From contig JAFSMO010000007.1 of the NCBI GenBank assembly GCA_017447865.1, forward strand, positions 1-64,000: DNA of 64,000 nucleotides, given 5' to 3'. The notes beneath the pieces were generated by a model. It made no database searches. It was given only the letters and a program-made list of their open reading frames with translations, and was not told the DNA's origin. The DNA comes from Thermoguttaceae bacterium (lineage in GTDB: Bacteria; Planctomycetota; Planctomycetia; Pirellulales; Thermoguttaceae). The position numbers and the translations under genes are program-made. Shown in pieces: positions 26,327-34,822 of this stretch (position 1 is its first letter; every line of letters starts with the position of its first letter).

Positions 26327-27592
26327 ATGAAAGACGAAACTAAATGTCTGCACGCCGGTTACACGCCGAAAAACTCGGAGCCGCGCGTCGTTCCCATCGT
26401 TCAGAGCACCACGTACGTTTACGATTCGACGCGGGAAGTCGCGGCGGTCTTCGATGATCCGACGCGCAGTCTGATCTACTCCCGCTTCGCCAATCCGACG
26501 GTGATGGCGGTCGAGGAAAAAATCGCCGCGCTCGAAGGCGGGATCGCCGCCATGTGCACCTCGTCCGGCCAGGCCGCCTCGCTTCTTTCGATCCTGAACC
26601 TCTGCCGTGCCGGGGACAGTTTCATCTCCACGCCCCAGATCTACGGCGGGACGATCAACCTCTTCGCCTTCACGCTCAAAAAGTACGGCATTGAGTGCAT
26701 TTTCGTGGACGCCTACGCCGACGAGGAAACCATCCACAAAGCCTTCAAACCGAATACTCGCCTGATTTTCGGTGAGACGCTGGCCAACCCGGCGCTGACG
26801 GTTTTCGACATTGAAAAGTTCGCGAAAGTGGCGCACGAGCACAACGTGCCGCTCATCATGGATAATACTTTCCCGACCCCGGTTTTGTGCAAGCCGTTCG
26901 ACTTCGGCGCGGACATCGTGGTCCACTCGACGACCAAGTACATGGACGGCCACGCGGTCCAGGGCGGCGGCGTGATCGTGGACAGCGGAAAGTTCGACTG
27001 GACCTGCGGCAACTTCCCCGAAATGACCGAGCCGGACGAATCCTACCACGGCACGATCTACACCGAAATGTACGGCAAAGCGGCCTACATCATCAAGGCG
27101 CGCATGCAGCTGATGCGTGACTTCGGCTGCTACCCGGCGGCGCATTCGGCCTTCCTGCTCAATCTGGGCCTGGAGACGCTGGCGATCCGCATGCCGCAGT
27201 ACTGCAAGCACGGGCTGGCGATCGCGGAACTGCTGGAAGCGTCCGAAAAAGTCGAGCGCGTGAAGTACCCCGGACTGAAGAGCGACCCGGACTACGAGCT
27301 TGCGCAGAAGTACCTGCCGAACGGCTGCTCCGGCGTGATTTCGTTCGTCGTGAAGGGCGGACGCGCCAACGCGGAGAAGTTCATGGACTCGCTGAAACTC
27401 GCCTCGAACGAGGTCCACGTCGCCGACATTCGGACGTGCGTCCTGCACCCGGCCTCCGAAACGCACCGCCAGCTCACCGAAGAGCAGCTCGTCGCGGCCG
27501 GCATCAACCCGGGCCTGGTCCGGTTCTCGGTCGGTCTGGAAGACATTGACGACATTAAAGAAGACGTCCAGCGCGCGCTGGATGCGATCTGA
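26327..27592 (+). CDS. metY: O-acetylhomoserine sulfhydrylase-type PLP enzyme
   Basis: A 421-residue member of the Cys/Met-metabolism PLP family. The start at 26327 is chosen over an upstream GTG because GAAGGAGG lies at ideal spacing. PLP-binding features: SSGQAASLLSILN (about 75-87), Asp in IMDNTFPTPVL (about 180-190), and the Schiff-base Lys in HSTTKYMDGH (about 200-209). The C-terminal wording SNEVHVADIRTCVLHPASETHRQL and LVRFSVGLEDIDDIKEDVQRAL is typical of O-acetylhomoserine aminocarboxypropyltransferase (sulfide to homocysteine). Methionine gamma-lyase or cystathionine gamma-synthase activity cannot be excluded by sequence reading alone. A single gene with its own promoter. Confidence 0.88.
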   Translation: MKDETKCLHAGYTPKNSEPRVVPIVQSTTYVYDSTREVAAVFDDPTRSLIYSRFANPTVMAVEEKIAALEGGIAAMCTSSGQAASLLSILNLCRAGDSFISTPQIYGGTINLFAFTLKKYGIECIFVDAYADEETIHKAFKPNTRLIFGETLANPALTVFDIEKFAKVAHEHNVPLIMDNTFPTPVLCKPFDFGADIVVHSTTKYMDGHAVQGGGVIVDSGKFDWTCGNFPEMTEPDESYHGTIYTEMYGKAAYIIKARMQLMRDFGCYPAAHSAFLLNLGLETLAIRMPQYCKHGLAIAELLEASEKVERVKYPGLKSDPDYELAQKYLPNGCSGVISFVVKGGRANAEKFMDSLKLASNEVHVADIRTCVLHPASETHRQLTEEQLVAAGINPGLVRFSVGLEDIDDIKEDVQRALDAI

Positions 27593-27604
27593 AATTAAAT
27601 CGCA

Positions 27605-27704
27605 GGAGCGGGCAAGACTTAGGCTTTAAGAAACTTTTGAGGATTGGGCAATTTTCACTAATTATACTGGTGAGAAAGCCTTTCCTCAGAGCCTTGCCCG
27701 CTCC
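27605..27704. repeat. Inverted repeat downstream of metY
   Basis: In the 350-bp gap 27593-27942, GGAGCGGGCAAG (27605-27616) and CTTGCCCGCTCC (27693-27704) are perfect 12-bp arms, with inner arms AGGCTTT (27621-27627) and AAAGCCT (27675-27681). A terminator or processing structure is likely. Downstream lie AT-rich sequence and the hppA promoter. Confidence 0.8.
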
Positions 27705-27817
27705 CAAAGCTCTTTAAAACCACTCAAAATTTCTGGCAAACTCGATAAAACGGGAATTTTGGAGAAAATTCTTTTCTTTTTTCTCTGAAAACAGGCAAAA
27801 AATCCCCACCCCCCTGC

Positions 27818-27845
27818 TTGACAAAAAAGTACTTTGTACTATACT
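27818..27845 (+). promoter_or_regulatory. Promoter and candidate operator of hppA
   Basis: TTGACA (27818-27823), a 16-nt spacer, TATACT (27840-27845). The spacer contains the palindrome AGTAC-TTT-GTACT (27828-27840), including AAGTACTT, an 8-mer that also occurs at the hydrogenase promoter. The leader is about 90 nt and GGAGAG precedes the start. Confidence 0.7.
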
Positions 27846-27942
27846 AAACCGATAATTGGGTAAATTTATTACCCCTTAATGAACTGTAATTGTTTTTGTT
27901 CATAATTTCCGTCATCCTATAATTCATTTTGGAGAGAACACA

Positions 27943-30900
27943 ATGAAAAAGTCCCTCTTCTGCCATTCCCTCGTGCTGGCCGCGATGCTGGCTTTCTCGG
28001 GAATGACTTTTGCGCAGGACGCCGCTCCGGAAGCCGCCCCGGCTGCTGAAGCTGCTCCCGCCGCTGTCGTTGAGGCCGCTCCTGCTGAAGCCGCTCCGGC
28101 CGAAGCCGCGCCTGCTGAGGCTGCTCCTGCTGAAGCCGCCCCGGCCGCTGAAGCTGCGCCTGCTGAAGCCGCCCCGACCGCTGAAGCTGCTCCTGCTGAA
28201 GCCCCTGCTGCTGAAGCCCCTGCTGCTGAAGCTGCTCCTGCTGAAGAAGCCGCTCCGGCTGCTGAAGCCCCTGCTGCTGAAGAAGCCGCCCCTGCTGCTG
28301 AAGCCGCTCCTGCTGAAGAAGCTGCCCCTGCTGCTGAAGCCGCTCCTGCTGAAGAAGCTGCCCCGGCCGCTGAAGCCGCTCCTGCTGAAGAAGCTGCCCC
28401 GGCCATTGAAGCCGCTCCGGCTTGCCCGTGCAAAGAAGGCAAAGAATGCACCTGCGGTGAAAACTGCCAGTGCGAGAATTGCCCCTGCAAAGCTGGCACG
28501 AGCGATCGTTTCGCCTTCAAATCCACCTACGGCAAATTCTGGGTCGCCGGCCTGGTCGCTGCGCTTCTGGCCCTGTTCTTCGCCTATAACTTCTTCTGCA
28601 AGATGATGAAAGCGGACGAAGGAAACGAAGAAATGGTGAAAATCGCCGCCGCCGTCCGTAAAGGCGCGAACGCCTATCTGTGGCAGCAGTACAAAGTGGT
28701 CTTCTGGGCCTTTGTGTTCATCTTCATTTTCCTGGCGTTCCTGGCTTACGTCCTGCACGTCCAGAACAAAATCGTCCCGTTCGCCTTCCTCACCGGTGGT
28801 TTCTTCTCCGGTCTGGCTGGCTGGTGCGGCATGAAAACCGCGACGTGGGCTTCTTCCCGTACCGCCGCTGGCGCGATGAAATCCCTGAACCAGGGTCTTC
28901 AGGTCGCCTTCCGTTCGGGCGCTGTCATGGGTCTGACCGTCGTCGGTCTTGGCCTTCTCGACATCGTCCTCTGGTTCGGCGCTCTGTACTGGATCTTCCC
29001 GAAATTCGGGTGGGAAATGAGCCTCGCCGAGATCACGGTCGTGATGCTTTGCTTCGGAATGGGTGCTTCCACGCAGGCCCTGTTCGCCCGTGTTGGCGGT
29101 GGTATCTACACCAAAGCCGCTGACGTCGGTGCCGACCTCGTTGGTAAAGTCGAAGCCGGTATTCCGGAAGACGACCGCCGCAACCCGGCCACGATCGCTG
29201 ACAACGTTGGTGACAACGTTGGTGACGTCGCTGGTATGGGTGCTGACCTTTACGAATCCTACTGCGGATCGATCCTTTCGTCCGCCGCTCTGGGTGTTGC
29301 CGCTTACGCCGCCATGGGCGGAGACGCTTCGATCCAGATGAAAGCCCTCTTCCTCCCGATCCTGATCGCGGCTGTGGGCATCATCCTCTCCATCCTCGGC
29401 ATCTTCCTCGTCCGCACGGACGAAAAAGCTGACCAGGGCACGCTGCTCAAAGCTCTGGGCAAAGGCGTGAACTTCCCGTCGATCATCATCGCAGTCGCTT
29501 CCTACGTCATCGCCAACAAGATGATGGAAGGCACCGCGAAGCAGATCGGTCTGTCCGTCATCACCGGTCTTGTGGCCGGCTGGCTGATTGGTAAGTGGAC
29601 CGAATATCGTACCTCTTATGAATACAAACCGACCCAGGCGATCGCCGACCAGGGCAAAACCGGCCCGGCTACGGTCATCATCGCTGGTATTGCGGAAGGT
29701 ATGTTCTCCACGTGGGCGCCGGTCGTCATCGTTGGTATCGCCACGATCCTCGCGTTCGGTTTCGCCACGGGCTTCAACTTCGCTGAAGTGAAACTCTTCG
29801 CGCTTGGTCTTTACGGCGTTGGTATCGCTGCCGTTGGTATGCTTTCCACGCTGGGCGTCACGCTTGCCACCGACGCTTACGGCCCGATCGCCGACAACGC
29901 TGGCGGTAACGCTGAAATGTCCGAGCTTCCGCCGGAAGTTCGTGAACGCACCGACGCTCTTGACTCCCTCGGCAACACCACGGCCGCGACCGGTAAAGGT
30001 TTCGCCATTGGTTCTGCCGCTCTGACCGCTCTGGCTCTTCTGGCCGCTTACGTCGAAGAAGTCCGCGTTGGTTTCGAACGTTGGGGCGCCACGGCCGTCA
30101 TGCAGCTCGAAAACACCGACGCTGAAGCCGGTTTCTACAAAGTTGCTCCGAACTTCGTCGTTTACTACGAAGGCAAAGAAGCCACCGAAGCCGCGAAAGC
30201 TGGCAGCAAGTCCGAGTACTTCCCGGTCTCTTACCTCGTGATGCCGAACCAGGTCAACAATCCGAACACGGATGCGAAGATCTACAAAGGCGCCGAGACC
30301 ACTTGGGCTGAGTCCAACGAAGCCTGGAAAGCGATCGACTGCAAGAAGGGTCCTGCCCGTATCAGCGAAGACGCTGCGAAAGTCATTCCGTTCGTGACCT
30401 ACGATGAAGGCGAAACCGTCGATCTGACGACCGTCAAGTCCGCGAACATGATGGACTGGATGAACTTCTACTCCTGCAACCTGCTGAACCCGAAAGTCCT
30501 CGTTGGTATCTTCATGGGCGCGATGGCCGTGTTCGTCTTCGGCGCTCTCACGATGCTGGCTGTTGGCCGTGCCGCTCACGGTATGGTTGAAGAAGTCCGT
30601 CGTCAGTTCCGCGAGATCCCGGGCATCATGGAATACAAGAACGAGCCGGACTATGAGAAACCGGTCGCCATTTCCACGAAGGCCGCTCAGAAGGAAATGA
30701 TCGTTCCGTCCATGCTGGGCCTGATCCTCCCGATCGTCGTTGGTCTGGTTCTCGGCGTTACGGGCGTCATTGGTCTGTTGGTCGGCGCTCTGACCACTGG
30801 TTTCTGCGTCGCTGTTTACATGGCGAACGCCGGTGGTGCGTGGGACAACGCGAAGAAATACGTCGAAACCGGTGCTCTTGGTGAAGGCAACGGCAAGAAG

Positions 30901-31053
30901 TCGGACGTCCACAAAGCGACCGTCGTCGGTGACACCGTCGGCGACCCCTTCAAAGACACGACTGGTCCGTCCCTGAACATCATCATCAAGCTGATGTCGA
31001 TGGTCTCCGTCGTCGCCGCTGGTCTGATCGTTCGTTTCTACCTCAACTTCTGA
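27943..31053 (+). CDS. hppA: K+-dependent membrane pyrophosphatase with periplasmic extensions
   Basis: A membrane-integral pyrophosphatase that couples PPi hydrolysis to H+ or Na+ export. At 1,036 residues it is about 300 longer than usual (about 650-770). Order: signal peptide (1-25); Ala/Glu/Pro repeats (about 26-159, AAPAEEAAPA units); Cys cluster CPCKEGKECTCGENCQCENC (about 160-180); first family helix (about 197-219). Catalytic segments: DVGADLVGKVEAGIPEDDRR and DNVGDNVGDVAGMGADLYES (about 393-445), DNAGGNAEMS (about 650), and GDTVGDPFKDTTGPSLN near the end. Ala681 in NTTAATGKG marks the K+-dependent subfamily, where K+-independent enzymes have Lys. A stretch of about 140 residues (about 707-847) is inserted between two late helices. 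By the known topology of the family, both extra parts face the periplasm. H+ versus Na+ specificity is not settled. Confidence 0.93.
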   Translation: MKKSLFCHSLVLAAMLAFSGMTFAQDAAPEAAPAAEAAPAAVVEAAPAEAAPAEAAPAEAAPAEAAPAAEAAPAEAAPTAEAAPAEAPAAEAPAAEAAPAEEAAPAAEAPAAEEAAPAAEAAPAEEAAPAAEAAPAEEAAPAAEAAPAEEAAPAIEAAPACPCKEGKECTCGENCQCENCPCKAGTSDRFAFKSTYGKFWVAGLVAALLALFFAYNFFCKMMKADEGNEEMVKIAAAVRKGANAYLWQQYKVVFWAFVFIFIFLAFLAYVLHVQNKIVPFAFLTGGFFSGLAGWCGMKTATWASSRTAAGAMKSLNQGLQVAFRSGAVMGLTVVGLGLLDIVLWFGALYWIFPKFGWEMSLAEITVVMLCFGMGASTQALFARVGGGIYTKAADVGADLVGKVEAGIPEDDRRNPATIADNVGDNVGDVAGMGADLYESYCGSILSSAALGVAAYAAMGGDASIQMKALFLPILIAAVGIILSILGIFLVRTDEKADQGTLLKALGKGVNFPSIIIAVASYVIANKMMEGTAKQIGLSVITGLVAGWLIGKWTEYRTSYEYKPTQAIADQGKTGPATVIIAGIAEGMFSTWAPVVIVGIATILAFGFATGFNFAEVKLFALGLYGVGIAAVGMLSTLGVTLATDAYGPIADNAGGNAEMSELPPEVRERTDALDSLGNTTAATGKGFAIGSAALTALALLAAYVEEVRVGFERWGATAVMQLENTDAEAGFYKVAPNFVVYYEGKEATEAAKAGSKSEYFPVSYLVMPNQVNNPNTDAKIYKGAETTWAESNEAWKAIDCKKGPARISEDAAKVIPFVTYDEGETVDLTTVKSANMMDWMNFYSCNLLNPKVLVGIFMGAMAVFVFGALTMLAVGRAAHGMVEEVRRQFREIPGIMEYKNEPDYEKPVAISTKAAQKEMIVPSMLGLILPIVVGLVLGVTGVIGLLVGALTTGFCVAVYMANAGGAWDNAKKYVETGALGEGNGKKSDVHKATVVGDTVGDPFKDTTGPSLNIIIKLMSMVSVVAAGLIVRFYLNF

Positions 31054-31121
31054 TTGAGTGATTGAAAGGGCGGTCGTTCGTGGCCGCCTGAGAAAACGAT
31101 CAACCTCGAGAACAAAAAAAT

Positions 31122-31151
31122 GCCGTCCGAAAAACCGGGCGGCGTTTTTTT
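31122..31151 (+). terminator. Rho-independent terminator after hppA
   Basis: GCCGTCC (31122-31128) pairs with GGGCGGC (31137-31143) with one wobble, loop GAAAAACC, then seven T. Confidence 0.88.
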
Positions 31152-31176
31152 ATGGTTCCGATTCTTAAAGAAGCAT

Positions 31177-31806
31177 TTATTTTTCCCGGATCCTGACCCG
31201 GTGACCTTCGACGATGAGCCGATCGTCGGCCATGAGCTGGAGCGTTTCGGGCAGAATGACGTGCTCGCACTCTTCCATCACGCGCTTTTGCAGCGTCTCG
31301 GGCGTGTCGTCGTCCTCAACGGGGATCGCCTTCTGGATCACGATCGGGCCCGTATCCGTTCCGTCGTCGATCAGGTGCGTGGTCGCGCCGGTGATCTTCA
31401 CGCCGCGGCTCAGGGCGTTCTCGTGAATGTGGATCCCGTAATTCCCCTTTCCGCAGAACGACGGAATGAGCGACGGGTGAACGTTCACGATCCGACACTG
31501 GTACGCCTGCACGATGCGCGGATCCAGCACAACCAGCCAGCCGGCCAGCGCGATGAGATCGACTTTCAGCTCCGCGAGTTTCCCGAGAAGATCGTCAGTG
31601 TACGCTTCAGCCCCGTCGTACTCCTTCGGCACGAAGCAGAAGCTGGGGATCCCGGCATTTGCGGCCCGTTCAAGGGCGTATGCCTTGCGCGAGCTGCTGA
31701 TCACGGCAACGATTTGCACGCCCGTGAGCCTGCCGTCCTGAACGGCGTCGATGATCGCCTGGAGGTTGGTCCCTCCGCCCGAAACGAAAACCGCTAAATT
31801 TTTCAT
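31177..31806 (-). CDS. purN: Phosphoribosylglycinamide formyltransferase
   Basis: 209 residues, the normal size of PurN, which transfers formyl from 10-formyltetrahydrofolate to GAR in purine synthesis. A longer frame exists upstream, but the start MKNLAVFVSGGGTNLQAII fits the family N-terminus exactly. The phosphate-binding loop is VSGGGTNLQ (about 8-16). The active-site region is NVHPSLIPSFCGKGNYGIHIHENAL (split: NVHPSLIPSFCGKG), about 105-125, with the catalytic Asn/His, and TGATTHLIDDGTDTGPI supplies the catalytic Asp. It lies 49 bp downstream of fmt on the same strand: two formyl-folate enzymes together. Confidence 0.95.
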   Translation of the reverse strand: MKNLAVFVSGGGTNLQAIIDAVQDGRLTGVQIVAVISSSRKAYALERAANAGIPSFCFVPKEYDGAEAYTDDLLGKLAELKVDLIALAGWLVVLDPRIVQAYQCRIVNVHPSLIPSFCGKGNYGIHIHENALSRGVKITGATTHLIDDGTDTGPIVIQKAIPVEDDDTPETLQKRVMEECEHVILPETLQLMADDRLIVEGHRVRIREK

Positions 31807-31855
31807 GATGATTGATGAGTCTTGAATTGAATGTTTCTTTGTGCGTTTGAAAGGC

Positions 31856-32821
31856 TCAGCGCAAAACCGTCCCGGGCTGGATCGCGTTCCCGAGGAGGAA
31901 CTCCGCCACGGTCTGCGGTTTCTTGCCGGCCGGCTGAAGGCGGCGAATTCCCAGCACACCGTCGCCCGTCGCGACCGCCAGCACCTCACCGACGGCCAGC
32001 ACCGTCCCCGGCTCCGTTCCGGGCGGGACTTCCATCGAAAGGAGCTCCGGCACCGGGAGGAGGATCAGCCGCATGGGCGGTTTTTTCGGGGATTTCTGCC
32101 ACGTCGTGAACGTGCGCGGCCACGGTTCCAGCGCGCGGACTTTGTTCCGGATCTCCACCGCGGAGGTCGACCAGTCGATTTCGCTCATCGACTTTTTGAG
32201 CTTTGGCGCGCCGCAAGCCTGAGCGTGGTCCTGCGTGACGGCCGAGGTGACGTGGTCCGGGTCCCGTGCAAGACGCTCGACCGCATCCAAAACCGCCGGG
32301 GCACCAAGTTCTGCCAGACGCGCTTCCAGATGGTCGGCCGTTTCGTCGTCCCCGACTTCGGTTTTCACGATGGAAAAAACGGGTCCCGCGTCCACTTCGG
32401 GCGTGAGATGGATTACGGTCACGCCGGCGATTTTGTCACCGTTCAGGACGGTCCACTGTACCGGCGCCGCGCCGCGGTAACGGGGAAGGATCGAGCCGTG
32501 AAGGTTGATCCCGCCCAGACGCGCCGCCTGGATCCCTTCCGGAGAAAGGATCTGGCCGTAGTCGCAGATGAAGAAAAGGTCTGCGTTGAGCGCCTTGAGC
32601 TGGGCGACCGCCTCGGGGTCCTTGATCTTTGGAAAACGCAAAATCGGCGTTCCGTGCGCCTCGGCGATCTGCACGACTTCCGGGTCGGGGATCGGCTCGC
32701 GCCCCGGCTTCAATTCCGGCTTGACTTTGGTCACCAGCGCAACAATTTCATGCCCGCTCTCGTAGAGCTTCCGCACGCTCGGCACGCCAAACGAGCCGGT
32801 TTCCATGATGACGATACGCAT
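31856..32821 (-). CDS. fmt: Methionyl-tRNA formyltransferase
   Basis: 321 residues, the usual length. It formylates initiator Met-tRNA using 10-formyltetrahydrofolate. The active-site signature is NLHGSILPRYRGAAPVQW (about 108-125) with the Asn/His pair, and HLTPEVDAGPVF follows (about 141-152). The C-terminal tRNA-binding domain is present (about 205-321). A Shine-Dalgarno-like AAAGGG precedes the start. Unlike many bacteria there is no adjacent peptide deformylase gene; purN follows instead. Upstream lies a 31-bp perfect inverted repeat that would be in its leader. Confidence 0.95.
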   Translation of the reverse strand: MRIVIMETGSFGVPSVRKLYESGHEIVALVTKVKPELKPGREPIPDPEVVQIAEAHGTPILRFPKIKDPEAVAQLKALNADLFFICDYGQILSPEGIQAARLGGINLHGSILPRYRGAAPVQWTVLNGDKIAGVTVIHLTPEVDAGPVFSIVKTEVGDDETADHLEARLAELGAPAVLDAVERLARDPDHVTSAVTQDHAQACGAPKLKKSMSEIDWSTSAVEIRNKVRALEPWPRTFTTWQKSPKKPPMRLILLPVPELLSMEVPPGTEPGTVLAVGEVLAVATGDGVLGIRRLQPAGKKPQTVAEFLLGNAIQPGTVLR

Positions 32822-32842
32822 AAAGCGCCCTTTGAATTAAAT

Positions 32843-32930
32843 GAATAATGAATAACGAATAACGAATAATGAAAAGTTCCAATGGTTCGTTCACAAGAAT
32901 TCATTATTCGTTATTCGTTATTCATTATTC
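32843..32930. repeat. 31-bp perfect inverted repeat built of GAATAAY heptamers
   Basis: Left arm 32843-32873 consists of GAATAAT, GAATAAC, GAATAAC, GAATAAT and GAA. Right arm 32900-32930 is its exact complement; the loop is 26 nt. It fills most of the 119-bp gap between the cyclophilin and fmt genes, both on the minus strand. Confidence 0.95.
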
Positions 32931-32940
32931 GTTCCTCATT

Positions 32941-33372
32941 TTACTCTTCCGTAATGAAAACCTCTTCCATGACGTCGCCCTGGCGAATGGCGTTCACGAC
33001 GTCCTGACCCTCAATGACTTTTCCGAAAACGGAGTGGTGACCGTCGAGCCACGGCGTGGCGACGTGCGTGATGAAAAACTGCGAGCCGTTCGTGTTGGGG
33101 CCGGCGTTGGCCATCGAAACGACGCCCGGGCCGTCGTGGCGCAGGTTCGGGTGGAACTCGTCGTTGAATTTGTATCCCGGTCCGCCGCGGCCGGTTCCTG
33201 TCGGGTCGCCGGTCTGGATCATGAAGTCAGCGATCACGCGATGGAATTTGATCCCGTCGTAGAACTTTTTGTTGGCCAGATCGATGAAGTTCTGCGTGGT
33301 GCGCGGGACCTCATCGGTGAAAAGCTGGAAGCGGATCAGGCCGCGATTCGTGCGAATGTTGGCGACTTTCAT
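32941..33372 (-). CDS. Cyclophilin-type peptidyl-prolyl isomerase
   Basis: A 143-residue minimal cytoplasmic cyclophilin that speeds proline isomerisation in protein folding. Family motifs are present in order: [21 protein letters not shown] (split: [15 protein letters not shown], about 43-57, with the catalytic Arg), [20 protein letters not shown] (about 82-101) and [14 protein letters not shown] (about 109-122). There is no signal peptide. AGGAGG sits at ideal distance from the ATG, an unusually strong ribosome site for this window, suggesting high expression. Confidence 0.96.
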   Translation of the reverse strand: MKVANIRTNRGLIRFQLFTDEVPRTTQNFIDLANKKFYDGIKFHRVIADFMIQTGDPTGTGRGGPGYKFNDEFHPNLRHDGPGVVSMANAGPNTNGSQFFITHVATPWLDGHHSVFGKVIEGQDVVNAIRQGDVMEEVFITEE

Positions 33373-33465
33373 TTCGAAACCTCCTTTTATTGGTTAATTT
33401 TTTATCAATATTTCCTTTATTATACCTGAAAAAAGATTTCACAAAAGGGGGAGGGGTAAAAAAGA

Positions 33466-33493
33466 CCCCGCCTGAATTTTCATTCAAGCGGGG
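33466..33493 (-). terminator. Rho-independent terminator of the SPOR-like gene
   Basis: Arms CCCCGCCTGAAT (33466-33477) and ATTCAAGCGGGG (33482-33493) pair with one mismatch. In minus-strand reading a T-run follows the stem. Confidence 0.82.
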
Positions 33494-33536
33494 CCTTCGA
33501 GGAAAGTATTCCTTACGCCTCAAGCGTGTTTCCGGA

Positions 33537-34631
33537 TCATTTCAGGACCGGGCGTTTCGGGGCCTGAACTACGCGCGGCATCGGGTCGAACAGAATGTTC
33601 GCGGCTTCTTTCTTAGGCGCTTTGCCTCCCGGGATCTGGGCGAGGGTCTTGCGCTTGATGCTCGCAACTCCGGCCTGGGTCGGGTCTGTGCTCGCGCTGA
33701 AGGTCTTGATGATCTGAAGGATCTCCGGTCTGAAGGTGAACTGGCCGTTCACTTCGCTTCCCACCGAGTCGAAACTTCCAATCGTCACGATGCTGGCGTA
33801 ACGATCACGGAAGACGTAGGCCTCGTACCCTTTGGCGCGCAGGCCGTCGCAGAGCATGATCGCTTTTTCGTCGGCGTCACTGAGCGTTTGACCTTTGATG
33901 GAAAGCCCTTTCGCGTCGTTGGCCTGGATCTCGGCGATGCGCTGCTGGTTGAGCGTCGTGACCCCCTTCAGAACCGCGACCTGGACCGTGTATTTGCCCG
34001 GGCAGTCGAGCAGCGAGTAGCGCTTGATGTCTTTGTTCGCGGCCAGGACTACGGGGTCCAAACCCGGAGAAACGAAGAAATCACGCGGCAGCAGCGGGTT
34101 GGAAGTCATGAACGCACGGGAAAGCGGCTGGAGATTATTGGGGTCGGCCGGATTCCGGGACGGCGTGTTCGCCAGGCATTTCGGCTGAAGCGTCTTGATC
34201 TGGGCCAGAGCCTTCGCAGCGCGGGGGTCCTCCACCGACGCGAAATTGCCGACCAGAACGGCGAATTCCTGAGACGCGGAGGGGTTCAGGTAGTGGTAGG
34301 TCGTAGAAATCTGCGGTTTTGCGTCCGGATTATTCGGATCCACGACGTAGTACGGGCGACCTTCCATCGTTTTGCCCTCACCGGTTTCCTTGACGTAAAT
34401 GTAGGCCGGCAACTTGAAGTTTTCACGCAGTTCCTTGGTCAAACGAACTGCCTGATCCGCCGCCAGTTCCGAATTGATGTCCGTAAAAACGTAAACGGAA
34501 ATGAACCACGGGCCGTTGTCCTTGCTGACGAGGTACGGCTTTACGTCCTCTGCCGCGGAAACCAAAAGCGGACTAATGACGAATAAAACGGCAAAAAGCA
34601 CAAGGCTCAAAACCTTTGAAAAAGAACGCAT
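33537..34631 (-). CDS. Secreted protein with SPOR-like alpha/beta repeats
   Basis: 364 residues with a signal peptide (about 1-27). Two segments have the strand-helix-strand pattern of SPOR domains: GPWFISVYVFTDI with helix LTKELRENF and strand AYIYV, then FAVLVGNFASVEDPRAAKAL (about 40-145); and KYTVQVAVLKGV with helix AIMLCDGLRAKGY and strand AYVFRDRYASIVTIGSF (about 215-300). SPOR domains bind denuded peptidoglycan glycans. The match is by pattern, not by a clear signature, so a peptidoglycan or septal role is tentative. The C-terminus is basic and Pro-rich. A single gene with its own promoter and terminator. Confidence 0.7.
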   Translation of the reverse strand: MRSFSKVLSLVLFAVLFVISPLLVSAAEDVKPYLVSKDNGPWFISVYVFTDINSELAADQAVRLTKELRENFKLPAYIYVKETGEGKTMEGRPYYVVDPNNPDAKPQISTTYHYLNPSASQEFAVLVGNFASVEDPRAAKALAQIKTLQPKCLANTPSRNPADPNNLQPLSRAFMTSNPLLPRDFFVSPGLDPVVLAANKDIKRYSLLDCPGKYTVQVAVLKGVTTLNQQRIAEIQANDAKGLSIKGQTLSDADEKAIMLCDGLRAKGYEAYVFRDRYASIVTIGSFDSVGSEVNGQFTFRPEILQIIKTFSASTDPTQAGVASIKRKTLAQIPGGKAPKKEAANILFDPMPRVVQAPKRPVLK

Positions 34632-34674
34632 GACTGCTCTCCATTCGTGTTAAAATGCGAAAATTTATGAAGAG

Positions 34675-34703
34675 AGTATAGCCCATTTTACGCATTTAGC
34701 CAA
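34675..34703 (-). promoter_or_regulatory. Promoter of the SPOR-like gene
   Basis: Minus-strand TTGGCT (34698-34703) and TATACT (34675-34680) with a 17-nt spacer, about 44 nt from the start. Confidence 0.55.
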
Positions 34704-34822
34704 TAGGGAAATGGGGGAATTTTTGGAAAAAACGTAAAAAACTTCAAAATTTTTGAGAAAGGGCCGCTCTGGGAACGAATCAGGACTCAAAGCGAGGCCT
34801 GACCCATGAAGGCCAAAATTTT

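Noticed and set aside
27844..30912. 1,022-codon frame antisense to hppA with Gly/Ser/Arg repeats
   Set aside because: The SRSGFSS-type repeats are the antisense reading of the Ala/Glu/Pro repeats; the sense strand carries all pyrophosphatase motifs.
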